From Trichococcus palustris (lineage in GTDB: Bacteria > Bacillota > Bacilli > Lactobacillales > Aerococcaceae): a stretch of 62,433 nucleotides of DNA. The notes beneath the pieces were generated by a model, which was not told where the DNA came from, ran no database searches, and worked only from the letters and a program-made list of their open reading frames with translations. Position numbers and translations under genes: made by a program. The stretch spans positions 1 to 62,433 of the forward strand of contig NZ_FOTD01000016.1 of NCBI RefSeq assembly GCF_900114465.1, read 5' to 3'. This document shows positions 54,746 to 62,433 of this stretch, one piece after another (the stretch's first letter is position 1; each line of letters begins with the position of its first letter).

Positions 54746-57406
54746 TTATGCCAACTGTGTTTCAAAATCATCTTGTTCAGGATCTTCCTCAAAATCTTCT
54801 TGCCGCAGTTTTTTGTGTTTCACCGTATAGAAAAGGATGATCAGCAGGTTTACGGCAACAAGAATTCCCATTAATACGAACAGGTCCGAAGAAATGCTTC
54901 CACCGATGCCGAATAATTGCCGGTAGGCATCAACCGAATAGGTGATCGGCAAGTAAGGGTGGATGCCTTCAAAGAAGCTGTTTGATAACTGGATCGGGTA
55001 AGTACCGCCTGAGCCTGACAATTGCAGGATCAGGAATATCAACATCAGGAATGATCCGACTTTATCAAACAATAGATTGAACAGCATGACGATCGAGACC
55101 GAGGTCAGTGCCGTCAGGATGGTGACAAGCAGGGTTTTTCCGACGGATGATGGCTCGAGACCATTCACGGTAAGCAAGAGACCGACCATGATGACGGATT
55201 GGCAAACGCCTACAGCCGCAAGGACGGATATCTTACTTGCCCACCAGATGAAGCTGTTTTTCGGATATTTTCTTGGCGTGTAGATATCATACATCAGGTT
55301 CAGGCTGATGGCGCCGACGAAAAGGGCGACGGACATCATATAAGGTGCCATGCCGGTTCCGTTGTTGGCGATGGGTGCCGTTTCGGTTTGATTCGCGATG
55401 ACCGGTTCAGCCATCATGCTGTAGGTGTCTTCAGTGGCATTCACCTCGTTCAAAGCGGTGCTGCCGTCCTGCAGTTTCGTGCTCAATTCGGTCGTTCCGC
55501 TCAATAACGTGGAAAGACCATCGTCCAGTTTTTGTGAGCCAGTGGCCAACTGGCTGGAACCGGAATGGATTTGTTCGGCGCCAGCCGCAAGCTGACTTGT
55601 GCCGGTGCTCAGTTGGGGAGCATTTTCGACCAGCTGCATTGTTCCGTTTGCCAAGGCTTGCGTCCCTTCCTGCAGTTGGTTTGTACCGGAGACGAGCGTT
55701 CCCGTTTGGGCATTCAATGTTTGCAGTCCCGAGCTTAATTGCGAACTGCCTTCCGTCAGCCTTTGCCCGCCGGAAGCTAGTTGTTGTGTACCCTCAGAGA
55801 GTTGCGACAGTCCGGAAGCAAGCGCCTGGGAGCCCGTTTGCGCTTGGGCTAGGCCAGTCTGCAAGGATTGGGCACCGGATAATAACAATTGGCTGTTCGT
55901 TCCGAGCTGATTGAATCCGGCGATCAATGTGCTTGTTCCGCTGTAGAGGCTGCCGTAGCCGCTGGACAATTGGCTCACGCCCGCCTGCAAAGCAGCGACT
56001 TGGTCCAAAATGGTGGAGGCATCGATATTTTTAAGGCCGGAAAGGGCAGACAGGTCGGTTCCAATTGTTTGGACGGAGCCGGCCTGTTCGGTTGCAAGGG
56101 TTGCTAATTGAGCGGAAATGGCTTGGCGGACGGTCGATTCCTGTTCAGCCGTCAGATTTGCGCCGCTTTGTTCGATTGTTGTCAAAATCGCAGTCGTATT
56201 TGCAGTCGGGTCAGCAGCCGCAATAATGCTGGCTAACTCGTTTTGGACGGAGGTAACCATGGCAGACAGGTTGCTCAATTGGCCCATCGCATTGGATAGA
56301 TCTGTAGAGAGCGTGGAATGCTGTAATTGGCTGTCCAACGTTTCAAGGCCGTCCTTCATTTGGTCAAGACCGGCCTGCAGAGCGGTCAATTTTGTTTGCT
56401 GCTCTTCGCTGGAGAGCGTGTTGTGCAGTGCATTCAACCCGTCGATCAAAGCTCGGCTTCCCTGAGTCAGTTGGGCCATGCCATCATCCAGTCTGCTCAT
56501 CCCAGCCGAAAGTGCGACCGTATTAGTGGCTAGTGTTGATAGCCCGGAGCTCAACGTGCCGCTTCCATCAGCTAAATCAGCGGCGCCGTTCGTCAATTGG
56601 CCTACGCCTGATGCCAGGGCTGGCATGTTTGCGGTCAGTGTGCCCACCCCTTCATTCAAGGCAACGGCTCCTGCATCCAGTTGGCTGACGCCATCCAGAT
56701 AGGTCTGCAGACCGACATTCAAGCTGTCTGCGCCATCTTTGAATGTCAGCGTGCTTGCGGCCAATGTATTCAAGTTTGCGGTGATGATTTCATTGCCGTC
56801 TCTGATCTGCAGCGTTCCATCGCTCAATTGTGCGCCGCCATCAGCTGCTGTTTGCATGCCGTTGGCCACGCTTTGCAATTCGGCAAATACCGTTTCGGCA
56901 TAGATAGCCGTCACTTCATTTGAAACGGTCTCCTTGATTGCATTCGCTGCCGATGCCGTCAGTTTGGAAGCGATATAGCTATGGCCGGCGCTTGTTTCGT
57001 AAGACAGTTCCATCTGTTTGGGTGTTTTATCCAGCAGGGTGGTCGCATTTTGCGAAAAATCTTCGGGGATGGTGAGGACCATGTAATAGTCGCCATCTTT
57101 CAGTCCGGCTTCGGCTGCTTTTTGGGATACAAATTCGAAATCCAAAGCATCCGACTCCTTCAATCCCGCTACCATCGTGTCGCCGATCGCCAAATTTTCA
57201 TCGTTATAGCTGACGGCCTTGTCCTGGTTCACTACCGCAACCGGAAGATTCGCTAATTTTCCATAGGGGTCCCACATGGAGCTGAGGAATATGACAGTGT
57301 AGAGGGAGGGAATCAAACTGATTCCGAACAGAATAGCTAACATCATTTTCTTGTTGAAGATCGACTTCCATTCTTGTTTTATCAAGGGTGTGCACTTCCT
57401 TATCAT
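54746..57406 (-). CDS. YhgE/Pip family membrane protein
   Basis: This 886-residue protein has an N-terminal membrane helix (about 18-37), a large extracellular region (about 38-650) and five or six C-terminal helices of the ABC-2-type fold. The extracellular part contains many copies of an 'L..G...L..G' unit (for example QLTNGAADLADGSGTLSSGL), forming a long coiled stalk. Relatives are the phage infection protein Pip of Lactococcus and YhgE. It is coupled to an Rrf2 regulator by a one-base overlap. Confidence 0.88.
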   Translation of the reverse strand: MIRKCTPLIKQEWKSIFNKKMMLAILFGISLIPSLYTVIFLSSMWDPYGKLANLPVAVVNQDKAVSYNDENLAIGDTMVAGLKESDALDFEFVSQKAAEAGLKDGDYYMVLTIPEDFSQNATTLLDKTPKQMELSYETSAGHSYIASKLTASAANAIKETVSNEVTAIYAETVFAELQSVANGMQTAADGGAQLSDGTLQIRDGNEIITANLNTLAASTLTFKDGADSLNVGLQTYLDGVSQLDAGAVALNEGVGTLTANMPALASGVGQLTNGAADLADGSGTLSSGLSTLATNTVALSAGMSRLDDGMAQLTQGSRALIDGLNALHNTLSSEEQQTKLTALQAGLDQMKDGLETLDSQLQHSTLSTDLSNAMGQLSNLSAMVTSVQNELASIIAAADPTANTTAILTTIEQSGANLTAEQESTVRQAISAQLATLATEQAGSVQTIGTDLSALSGLKNIDASTILDQVAALQAGVSQLSSGYGSLYSGTSTLIAGFNQLGTNSQLLLSGAQSLQTGLAQAQTGSQALASGLSQLSEGTQQLASGGQRLTEGSSQLSSGLQTLNAQTGTLVSGTNQLQEGTQALANGTMQLVENAPQLSTGTSQLAAGAEQIHSGSSQLATGSQKLDDGLSTLLSGTTELSTKLQDGSTALNEVNATEDTYSMMAEPVIANQTETAPIANNGTGMAPYMMSVALFVGAISLNLMYDIYTPRKYPKNSFIWWASKISVLAAVGVCQSVIMVGLLLTVNGLEPSSVGKTLLVTILTALTSVSIVMLFNLLFDKVGSFLMLIFLILQLSGSGGTYPIQLSNSFFEGIHPYLPITYSVDAYRQLFGIGGSISSDLFVLMGILVAVNLLIILFYTVKHKKLRQEDFEEDPEQDDFETQLA

Positions 57407-57885
57407 TAATAACCTTCAGTGGCCGAAGCGATTGTTTCCCAATCAACATTTTCTACTTCTTCGGCGCCTTCAACCAATAAAGATTCAAGCGTATATTTTT
57501 GCAATCGGTTTTTAAATTGCTGTTCCGCATCGAAAAAAACATCGAGGACTTCCCGCTTTTTGGTTTTTATCTTGTCGGCATGGAGGAAAACTTTTTCAGC
57601 CAAATTGGTCGGCCGGACAAAGCTCTCTTTCCCTTCGATCGCTTCATAGATGTGCAGTATGGTAATCTCTTTCGGTGTCCTATTCAATACGAATCCGCCG
57701 TCTTTACCGGCTTCGGAATGGACCAAGCCTGAGACGACAAGCTCCCGCATCACTTTTTTTAGATAGGAATCGGATACGGCCAACCGTCTGCTTAAGATGG
57801 TACTCTTTAAGGGACGCTTGTCCAGCTGGGTCGCCAACATGATCATAATGCAAAGGGCTTGCTCAACCCCGCTCTTCATTTTCAT
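57406..57885 (-). CDS. Rrf2 family transcriptional regulator
   Basis: This 159-residue winged-HTH regulator has KSTILSRRLAVSDSYLKKVMREL as HTH region. It lacks the three-cysteine cluster of IscR/NsrR-type iron-sulfur regulators, so it is probably not an Fe-S sensor. AAAGGAG lies 11 bases before the start. It likely controls its own operon with the YhgE/Pip gene. Confidence 0.85.
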   Translation of the reverse strand: MKMKSGVEQALCIMIMLATQLDKRPLKSTILSRRLAVSDSYLKKVMRELVVSGLVHSEAGKDGGFVLNRTPKEITILHIYEAIEGKESFVRPTNLAEKVFLHADKIKTKKREVLDVFFDAEQQFKNRLQKYTLESLLVEGAEEVENVDWETIASATEGY

Positions 57886-58000
57886 AAAATCGTTCTCCTT
57901 TCGTAGATAAGTTTTATCCATGGATGTATTTTATCTCTTAATGGAACGATTTTCAAGTTTTTTTCTATTCTAATATCTGTTTGTCTTCGGAAAAACAAAA

Positions 58001-58048
58001 CTGGGGCCGGAACAGATCATCAAAGATGATGTCTGTTCCAACCCCAGC
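58001..58048. other. strong hairpin near argH
   Basis: CTGGGG-N2-GGAACAGATCATC and GATGATGTCTGTTCC-N2-CCCCAG form a long stem in the space between argH and the Rrf2 gene. No T run on either side. Confidence 0.5.
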
Positions 58049-58080
58049 TGCATAATAGGAACCTATCTTAATCGTGTTCC

Positions 58081-58111
58081 AAAAGCCTGGATCGATGAAG
58101 TTAGGCTTTTT
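58081..58111 (-). terminator. terminator of argH
   Basis: On the minus strand AAAAGCCT-N14-AGGCTTTT with flanking repeat sequence; the T run is on the stem side. Confidence 0.65.
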
Positions 58112-58135
58112 CACCGCCTGCAGCCTGGAAAGCTA

Positions 58136-59527
58136 TCAGGAAATGATTTGGTAATCTTTCAGCTTTTCTTTTACGGCATCGATGTGTTCCTTCACGCGTT
58201 CCGGTGCAGGACCGCCGGCAACGTTTCTGCGGACCACGCATTCCTTCAAATCCACTTTTTTATAGATGCCTTCATCGAAAGCATCGGAATGCTTTTTGTA
58301 CATTTCCAGAGGGAAATCTTCTAACGTAAGGTTATTGTCTTCGCATTCCTGAAGGATGTTCCCGGTGATTTGGTAAGCATCACGGAATGGAACGCCTTTT
58401 TCGACCAAGAAATCTGCGCAGTCAGTGGCGTTCAAATAGCCTTTTTGAGAGGCCGTCAGCATGGCTTCGGCATTGACATCCATATCGCCCAACATCGGCG
58501 GGATGATCTCCAGGCAGAAGATGACGGTATCGAGCGCATCGAACAATAATTCCTTCTCTTCCTGCATGTCTTTATTGTAGGCAAGCGGCAAACCTTTCAT
58601 CAAGGTCAAGACGCCCATCAAGTCGCCGAAGACGCGGCCGGATTTCCCTCTCAATAATTCAGCGATATCCGGATTTTTCTTCTGCGGCATGATGCTGGAA
58701 CCGGAAGAAAAAGTATCCCTTAATTTCACGAAACCGAACTCCTGAGAAGACCAGATGATGATTTCTTCGGCAAAACGGGAAATATGGACCATGATGATGG
58801 ACATGTCCGCCAACAGCTCCAAGGAATAGTCGCGGTCGGATACGCCGTCCAGACTATTTTGGGAGAAGTCTTTGAATCCCAAAGCTTCGGCAGTATACGC
58901 GCGGTCAAGCGGCAGCGTAGTTGTCGCAAGGGCGGCGCTTCCCAAAGGCATATAATGGAGAAGTCGTTCTAGGTTGTCTTCCAAACGGGATTTATCGCGC
59001 AGAAACATTTCCGCATATGCCATCAAATGATGCGCAAAGGTGATCGGCTGGGCACGTTGCAGATGGGTGTAGCCAGGCATGATGGTTTCCAGATGCTGTT
59101 CCGCTTTTTCGCTCAAGGCAAGCACAACATTGGCTGCGAGTGTCGTCAAGTGATCCAATTCTGAAACGGCGTAAAGTTTCAGCGCGGTTGCGACCTGGTC
59201 GTTGCGGCTTCTGCCGGTATGGACTTTTTTGCCGATTGCGCCCAGGCGACGCGTCAATTCAGCTTCCAGGAAACTGTGGATATCCTCCTCGGAAAAGTCG
59301 ATCGCCAACGTTCCATCCTGTAATTCATCGTTCATCTTGCCTAATTCATTGACAAGCGCATCCGCTTCGTCCGCAGGGATGATCCCTGTATGTCCCAACA
59401 TTTTAGCGTGGGCGATGCTGCCGGCGATGTCGGCATAGACCAGACGGGCATCTGCATCGATTGATGCGTTGAATTGGAATGCTTTTTCGTTCATTGAACC
59501 GTGATAATTATTTGACCAAATAGCCAT
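58136..59527 (-). CDS. argH: ArgH, argininosuccinate lyase
   Basis: This 463-residue enzyme cleaves argininosuccinate to arginine and fumarate. The family signature GSSIMPQKKNPD is present, and HTGRSRNDQVAT, TVLMGYTHLQRAQPITFAHH-like residues and the C-terminal RRNVAGGPAP follow. The ATG at 59527 has AGGAGG; the longer frame does not. argG is not in the window, so this gene is separated from its usual partner. Confidence 0.94.
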   Translation of the reverse strand: MAIWSNNYHGSMNEKAFQFNASIDADARLVYADIAGSIAHAKMLGHTGIIPADEADALVNELGKMNDELQDGTLAIDFSEEDIHSFLEAELTRRLGAIGKKVHTGRSRNDQVATALKLYAVSELDHLTTLAANVVLALSEKAEQHLETIMPGYTHLQRAQPITFAHHLMAYAEMFLRDKSRLEDNLERLLHYMPLGSAALATTTLPLDRAYTAEALGFKDFSQNSLDGVSDRDYSLELLADMSIIMVHISRFAEEIIIWSSQEFGFVKLRDTFSSGSSIMPQKKNPDIAELLRGKSGRVFGDLMGVLTLMKGLPLAYNKDMQEEKELLFDALDTVIFCLEIIPPMLGDMDVNAEAMLTASQKGYLNATDCADFLVEKGVPFRDAYQITGNILQECEDNNLTLEDFPLEMYKKHSDAFDEGIYKKVDLKECVVRRNVAGGPAPERVKEHIDAVKEKLKDYQIIS

Positions 59528-59698
59528 GTTTTTCCTCCTTGAAAGGACTTCTACAGCCGGCACAACGGCCGATGAGAAGATCTCTTTTTTTATTTACCCC
59601 ACAATTACTTATGTGAATGGATTTGTTGGGTTGCAATAGCAAAGCACAGCTTCCCTGACCGGGAAAGTGCCTGGCTCCATCGACCCGTTCCGCTTTTA

Positions 59699-60937
59699 TT
59701 ATACCGTAGCTTCCGTCAATTGCACTATCGTTTTAAAGACAAGTTCGATCCCTTTTTGCAGATGTTCATAATCGGTCCATTCGGCGGGTGTGTGGCTGAT
59801 GCCGCCTCTGCTTGGGACGAACACCAGCCCCACATCGGTGAAGCCTGCGAAAATCATGGCGTCATGTCCGGCTCCGCTGACCATGTCCCGGTATTTCAGC
59901 CCCAATTTCCTGCTGTTTTCAACGAGAACAGCGTGGATATTTGCCGACAAGTGCACAGGTTCCATATATAATAGGTCCGCAATGTCACAAGTGATCCCAT
60001 CCCTTGCAACACTGTCCACAAGGTTGTGCACATCTTTCAGGATGCGTTGGATGGTTTGATTGTTTTTGGAACGGATATCCACAGTGAAGACCACCCGACT
60101 GGGGATAACATTTGCACCGTTTGGATAAACCGACAGTTTTCCGACGGTCAGCACCGTATCATCCTGCTCCTGCAGCGCCAAATCGGGCAATTGATGGATA
60201 ACGGTCACGGCCGCCGCAAGGGCATCGGCTCGTCCAGGCATAGGTGTTGTCCCCGCATGTCCGGCTTTTCCTTCGATTGTAACCCGGATTTCCGTCATAC
60301 CCACAATTGTATCCACAAGCCCTACATCTTCTCCTGCATTTTCCAGGACGGGGCCTTGTTCGATGTGCAATTCAATGAAGGCTTTCGTATCTTTCGCTGT
60401 ACGGAGGGCATCAGCTGCCTTTTCCGCATGGAATCCGAGCATTGCCATCGCCTCGGCTGCGGAGATGCCGTTGCCGTCCTTCATTTCCGCCAGTTGTGCG
60501 GCGGTCACTTGTCCGGCAATCATGCGGGAGCCCAATACACCTCCACCGAAACGCGATCCTTCCTCTTCGATCATTGCGATGACTTCCAATGGATAGGCTG
60601 GGACCAACTGCTGTTCCTGGAATAGCGCTGCGACTTCCAAGCCCGTCACGACGCCGGCTGGACCGTCAAAGGAACCGCCGTTCGGGACGCTGTCGAAATG
60701 GGAACCCACGATGACGGCAGGAGCACCGGGCAATGTTCCTTCCAGACGGCCATAGATGTTGCCGACAGCATCTTCGCGGACTGCCAGGCCATATCGCGAC
60801 ATTTGTTGTTTGATGTAGGCACGCGCCAATCGATCTTCCTCGCTGTAGGAGAGTCTTGTCGTTCCTTCACCGGGGGTAGCCGTATAACGGCCGATGGTTT
60901 CGATGTGGTCCTGAATCCTTTGTATATTTGCTCTCAT
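59699..60937 (-). CDS. M20 amidohydrolase (N-carbamoyl amino acid/allantoate type)
   Basis: This 412-residue zinc enzyme has SHFDSVPNGGSFDGPAGV, the catalytic EEEGSRFGGGVLGSR and HIEQGPVLE with the metal ligands. A dimerisation domain (about 210-330) contains MPGRADALAAAV. It hydrolyses N-carbamoyl-amino acids or allantoate, releasing ammonia and CO2. It lies upstream of argH on the same strand but 171 bases away with a weak hairpin between. The exact substrate is unknown. Confidence 0.87.
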   Translation of the reverse strand: MRANIQRIQDHIETIGRYTATPGEGTTRLSYSEEDRLARAYIKQQMSRYGLAVREDAVGNIYGRLEGTLPGAPAVIVGSHFDSVPNGGSFDGPAGVVTGLEVAALFQEQQLVPAYPLEVIAMIEEEGSRFGGGVLGSRMIAGQVTAAQLAEMKDGNGISAAEAMAMLGFHAEKAADALRTAKDTKAFIELHIEQGPVLENAGEDVGLVDTIVGMTEIRVTIEGKAGHAGTTPMPGRADALAAAVTVIHQLPDLALQEQDDTVLTVGKLSVYPNGANVIPSRVVFTVDIRSKNNQTIQRILKDVHNLVDSVARDGITCDIADLLYMEPVHLSANIHAVLVENSRKLGLKYRDMVSGAGHDAMIFAGFTDVGLVFVPSRGGISHTPAEWTDYEHLQKGIELVFKTIVQLTEATV

Positions 60938-61050
60938 TGCTTACCTCCTTACATGGAAAAATTTTGTGATGGACGGATGAAGAAAAGGATTTTTTGCGAA
61001 AAATGCACATAAGTCACCTGCCCTTCTCATTTCGTTCTAATTATATTTTT

Positions 61051-61190
61051 TTGAACCTCTCATGACTAAAGTCACGAGATTCTTGGGAAGAGGGCATCCT
61101 TGCCGGTGTATGTCTTTGCCGGCAGCGGTTTCCCTTGTTTACCAAGCTATCCCCGTAGTACCTACGGTTCTTATCTTTGGTGATTATTTC
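61051..61190 (-). ncRNA. right end and probable omega/reRNA of TnpB element 2
   Basis: After the tnpB stop is a structured stretch ending with TGAC-TAAA-GTCA (61063-61074) and TTGAACC at the boundary, the same design as in element 1. The guide would start at about 61050. Confidence 0.65.
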
Positions 61191-62329
61191 ATGGCATGCA
61201 GCCTTAGACCTTCGGTCAGGATGTTCCTGCTGGCGTTAATGTCGCGGTCATGATGCACATGACAAATCGGACAAACCCAGTCCCTGACAGTCAATGGCAT
61301 CGAAGGGGCTTTATATCCGCAGCCTTCCGTGGAACATAACTTGCTGGATGGGAACCATCGGTCCACCTTGATGATGTCCCGACCGTACCAATCTGCCTTG
61401 TATTGCAATTTTGATACAAAGCTGGACCAGGAGACATCGGAAATGCTCTTGGCCAATTTGTGGTTGCGCAACAGACCTTTCGTGTTCAAGTCCTCGATAC
61501 AGATCACATCGTGGTTTTTGATGAGTTCCGTACTCAACCGGTTCAGGAAATCCATCCGTTGGTTCGCCACTTTTTCGTGCAGACGAGCCACTTTTCGCTT
61601 TTGTTTCTGGTAGTTTTTTGCTTGGAACAATTCCTTGCCATCCTTTTTGGCGACCAGAGCGCGGCGGGATAATTTGCGTTGTTCGCGTTTCAGTTTCTTC
61701 TCCATTTGGGAAGTGAACGCATCGTTATCCTTTTTTTGGCCGTCGGAAAATATGGCGAAATCCGTGATACCCAAGTCAATCCCGATGATAGACTCAGCTT
61801 TTGGCCATTCGTAGATTTCTTCTTCACACAGAAGAGACACGAAATACTTACCGCTTGCATTTTTGCGGAGGGTGGCACTCAGTATCCGGCCTTTAGGCTG
61901 GCGGCTTTTCGCAAATGTAACCAAGCCCAACTTAGGCAATTTAATGTGTTTATCTTTTACTTCAATGCTGTTGTTTACGTTTTTGGTTGTATAGCTCTGG
62001 ACGGGATTATTCTTGCTTTTAAAATTCGGCTTATCATTTTGTTTTCTAAAAAATCGGGTAAACGAATCCGCTAAGTGCTGTAAGGAGGACTGAAGCGCAA
62101 TACTGTCGACTTCTTTCAACCAACCGGTTTCTTCTTCCCTTTTCATTTTGGGGAGCATGGCGGAGCAAGCGTTATAGGACAAGCCTTTGCCGGTTTCCGC
62201 ATAGGTGGTGTTCCAGAGATCCAGAAAGTGATTAAAGACAAATCGTGAACAGCCGATGGTTTTCGCAATCAGAATGGTTTGTTCCTGATTGGGATAGAGG
62301 CGGAATTGATAGGCTTTGTATCGCAGCAT
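61184..62329 (-). CDS. tnpB: TnpB RNA-guided endonuclease (IS200/IS605 family)
   Basis: This 381-residue TnpB starts YKAYQFRLYPNQEQ, the common N-terminal HTH_OrfB signature. The nuclease residues Asp185 (GIDLGITD), Glu279 (CIEDLN) and Asp363 (DRDINAS) are all present; the zinc ribbon has CSTEGC and CPIC. The ATG at 62329 is nine bases after AAAGGAG; the ATG at 62338 is too close. No tnpA is seen before the window ends. Confidence 0.94.
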   Translation of the reverse strand: MLRYKAYQFRLYPNQEQTILIAKTIGCSRFVFNHFLDLWNTTYAETGKGLSYNACSAMLPKMKREEETGWLKEVDSIALQSSLQHLADSFTRFFRKQNDKPNFKSKNNPVQSYTTKNVNNSIEVKDKHIKLPKLGLVTFAKSRQPKGRILSATLRKNASGKYFVSLLCEEEIYEWPKAESIIGIDLGITDFAIFSDGQKKDNDAFTSQMEKKLKREQRKLSRRALVAKKDGKELFQAKNYQKQKRKVARLHEKVANQRMDFLNRLSTELIKNHDVICIEDLNTKGLLRNHKLAKSISDVSWSSFVSKLQYKADWYGRDIIKVDRWFPSSKLCSTEGCGYKAPSMPLTVRDWVCPICHVHHDRDINASRNILTEGLRLHAMK

Positions 62330-62368
62330 TGAACTCATCTCCTTTACTCCAATTATACGCCGAGGCTG

Positions 62369-62433
62369 TCATAAGAACAAAAAAGACCGCGCCGATTCAT
62401 CCCACGATTGAAATCACGGGTGTTCTCGGCGCA
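62369..62433. repeat. hairpin of an IS200/IS605 element at window edge
   Basis: GCGCCGA and TCGGCGC flank CCCACGAT and ATCACGGG, forming a two-part stem. The end TTCTCGGCGC resembles TTCTCAGCGC at 9840-9849, near element 1. Likely part of the left end of element 2 or the 3' side of an adjoining tnpA outside the window. Confidence 0.5.

Overview
The window reads as chromosome of a low-to-mid GC Gram-positive from the Lactobacillales, most likely Carnobacteriaceae and plausibly Trichococcus. The support is indirect: AGGAGG-type ribosome binding sites before most genes, an Enterococcus-style citrate locus (citHO facing oadHDB-citCDEFX-oadA), a QueT transporter, and a pgsBCA cluster. No rRNA, tRNA, prophage or CRISPR array was seen. 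The genus is an inference.

Layout. 1-5.2 kb: two tandem GH1 6-phospho-beta-glucosidases (the first cut by the window edge), an RpiR/MurR regulator and two divergent Gfo/Idh/MocA oxidoreductases. 5.2-8.3 kb: a MerR regulator with its operator-promoter, the MFS transporter it probably controls, an array of four 21-bp palindromes spaced 51-52 bp apart, and an aldo/keto reductase. 8.3-13.2 kb: a TnpB element lacking tnpA but carrying a divergent ribbon-helix-helix gene, then a PLD-nuclease/SF2 helicase and a small unknown gene. 13.5-19.3 kb: a DUF2798 membrane protein, a SHOCT mini-protein, a PEP carboxykinase and a divergent two-component pair.

19.3-30.5 kb is the citrate fermentation locus. 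CitH imports citrate, CitCDEFX and CitG make and activate citrate lyase, and an Oad decarboxylase converts oxaloacetate to pyruvate. A 42-aa membrane peptide between oadB and citC is a candidate extra Oad subunit. 30.5-36 kb: a thioesterase, the poly-gamma-glutamate synthase genes pgsBCA and two predicted poly-gamma-glutamate hydrolases. 36-38 kb: queT-queF-queC behind a class-I preQ1 riboswitch. 38.2-40.3 kb: a membrane flavocytochrome followed by a surface cytochrome-b5-like lipoprotein, which together could carry electrons from NAD(P)H to the cell surface.

40-49 kb: an FUSC-family membrane protein, a small membrane protein, a GH3 hydrolase, an Lrp-type regulator with an aminotransferase, and a complete CstR persulfide-stress operon (rhodanese, CoA-disulfide reductase-rhodanese, rhodanese, CstR) with its operator inside the promoter. 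49-62.4 kb: a NdpA-type nucleoid protein, an Old-Yellow-Enzyme oxidoreductase, an EamA exporter, pyruvate kinase, an Rrf2 regulator with a YhgE/Pip protein, argH, a carbamoylase-type amidohydrolase and a second TnpB element at the right edge. Several intergenic spaces hold short dispersed repeats with a TTTTTGGAACACG core.
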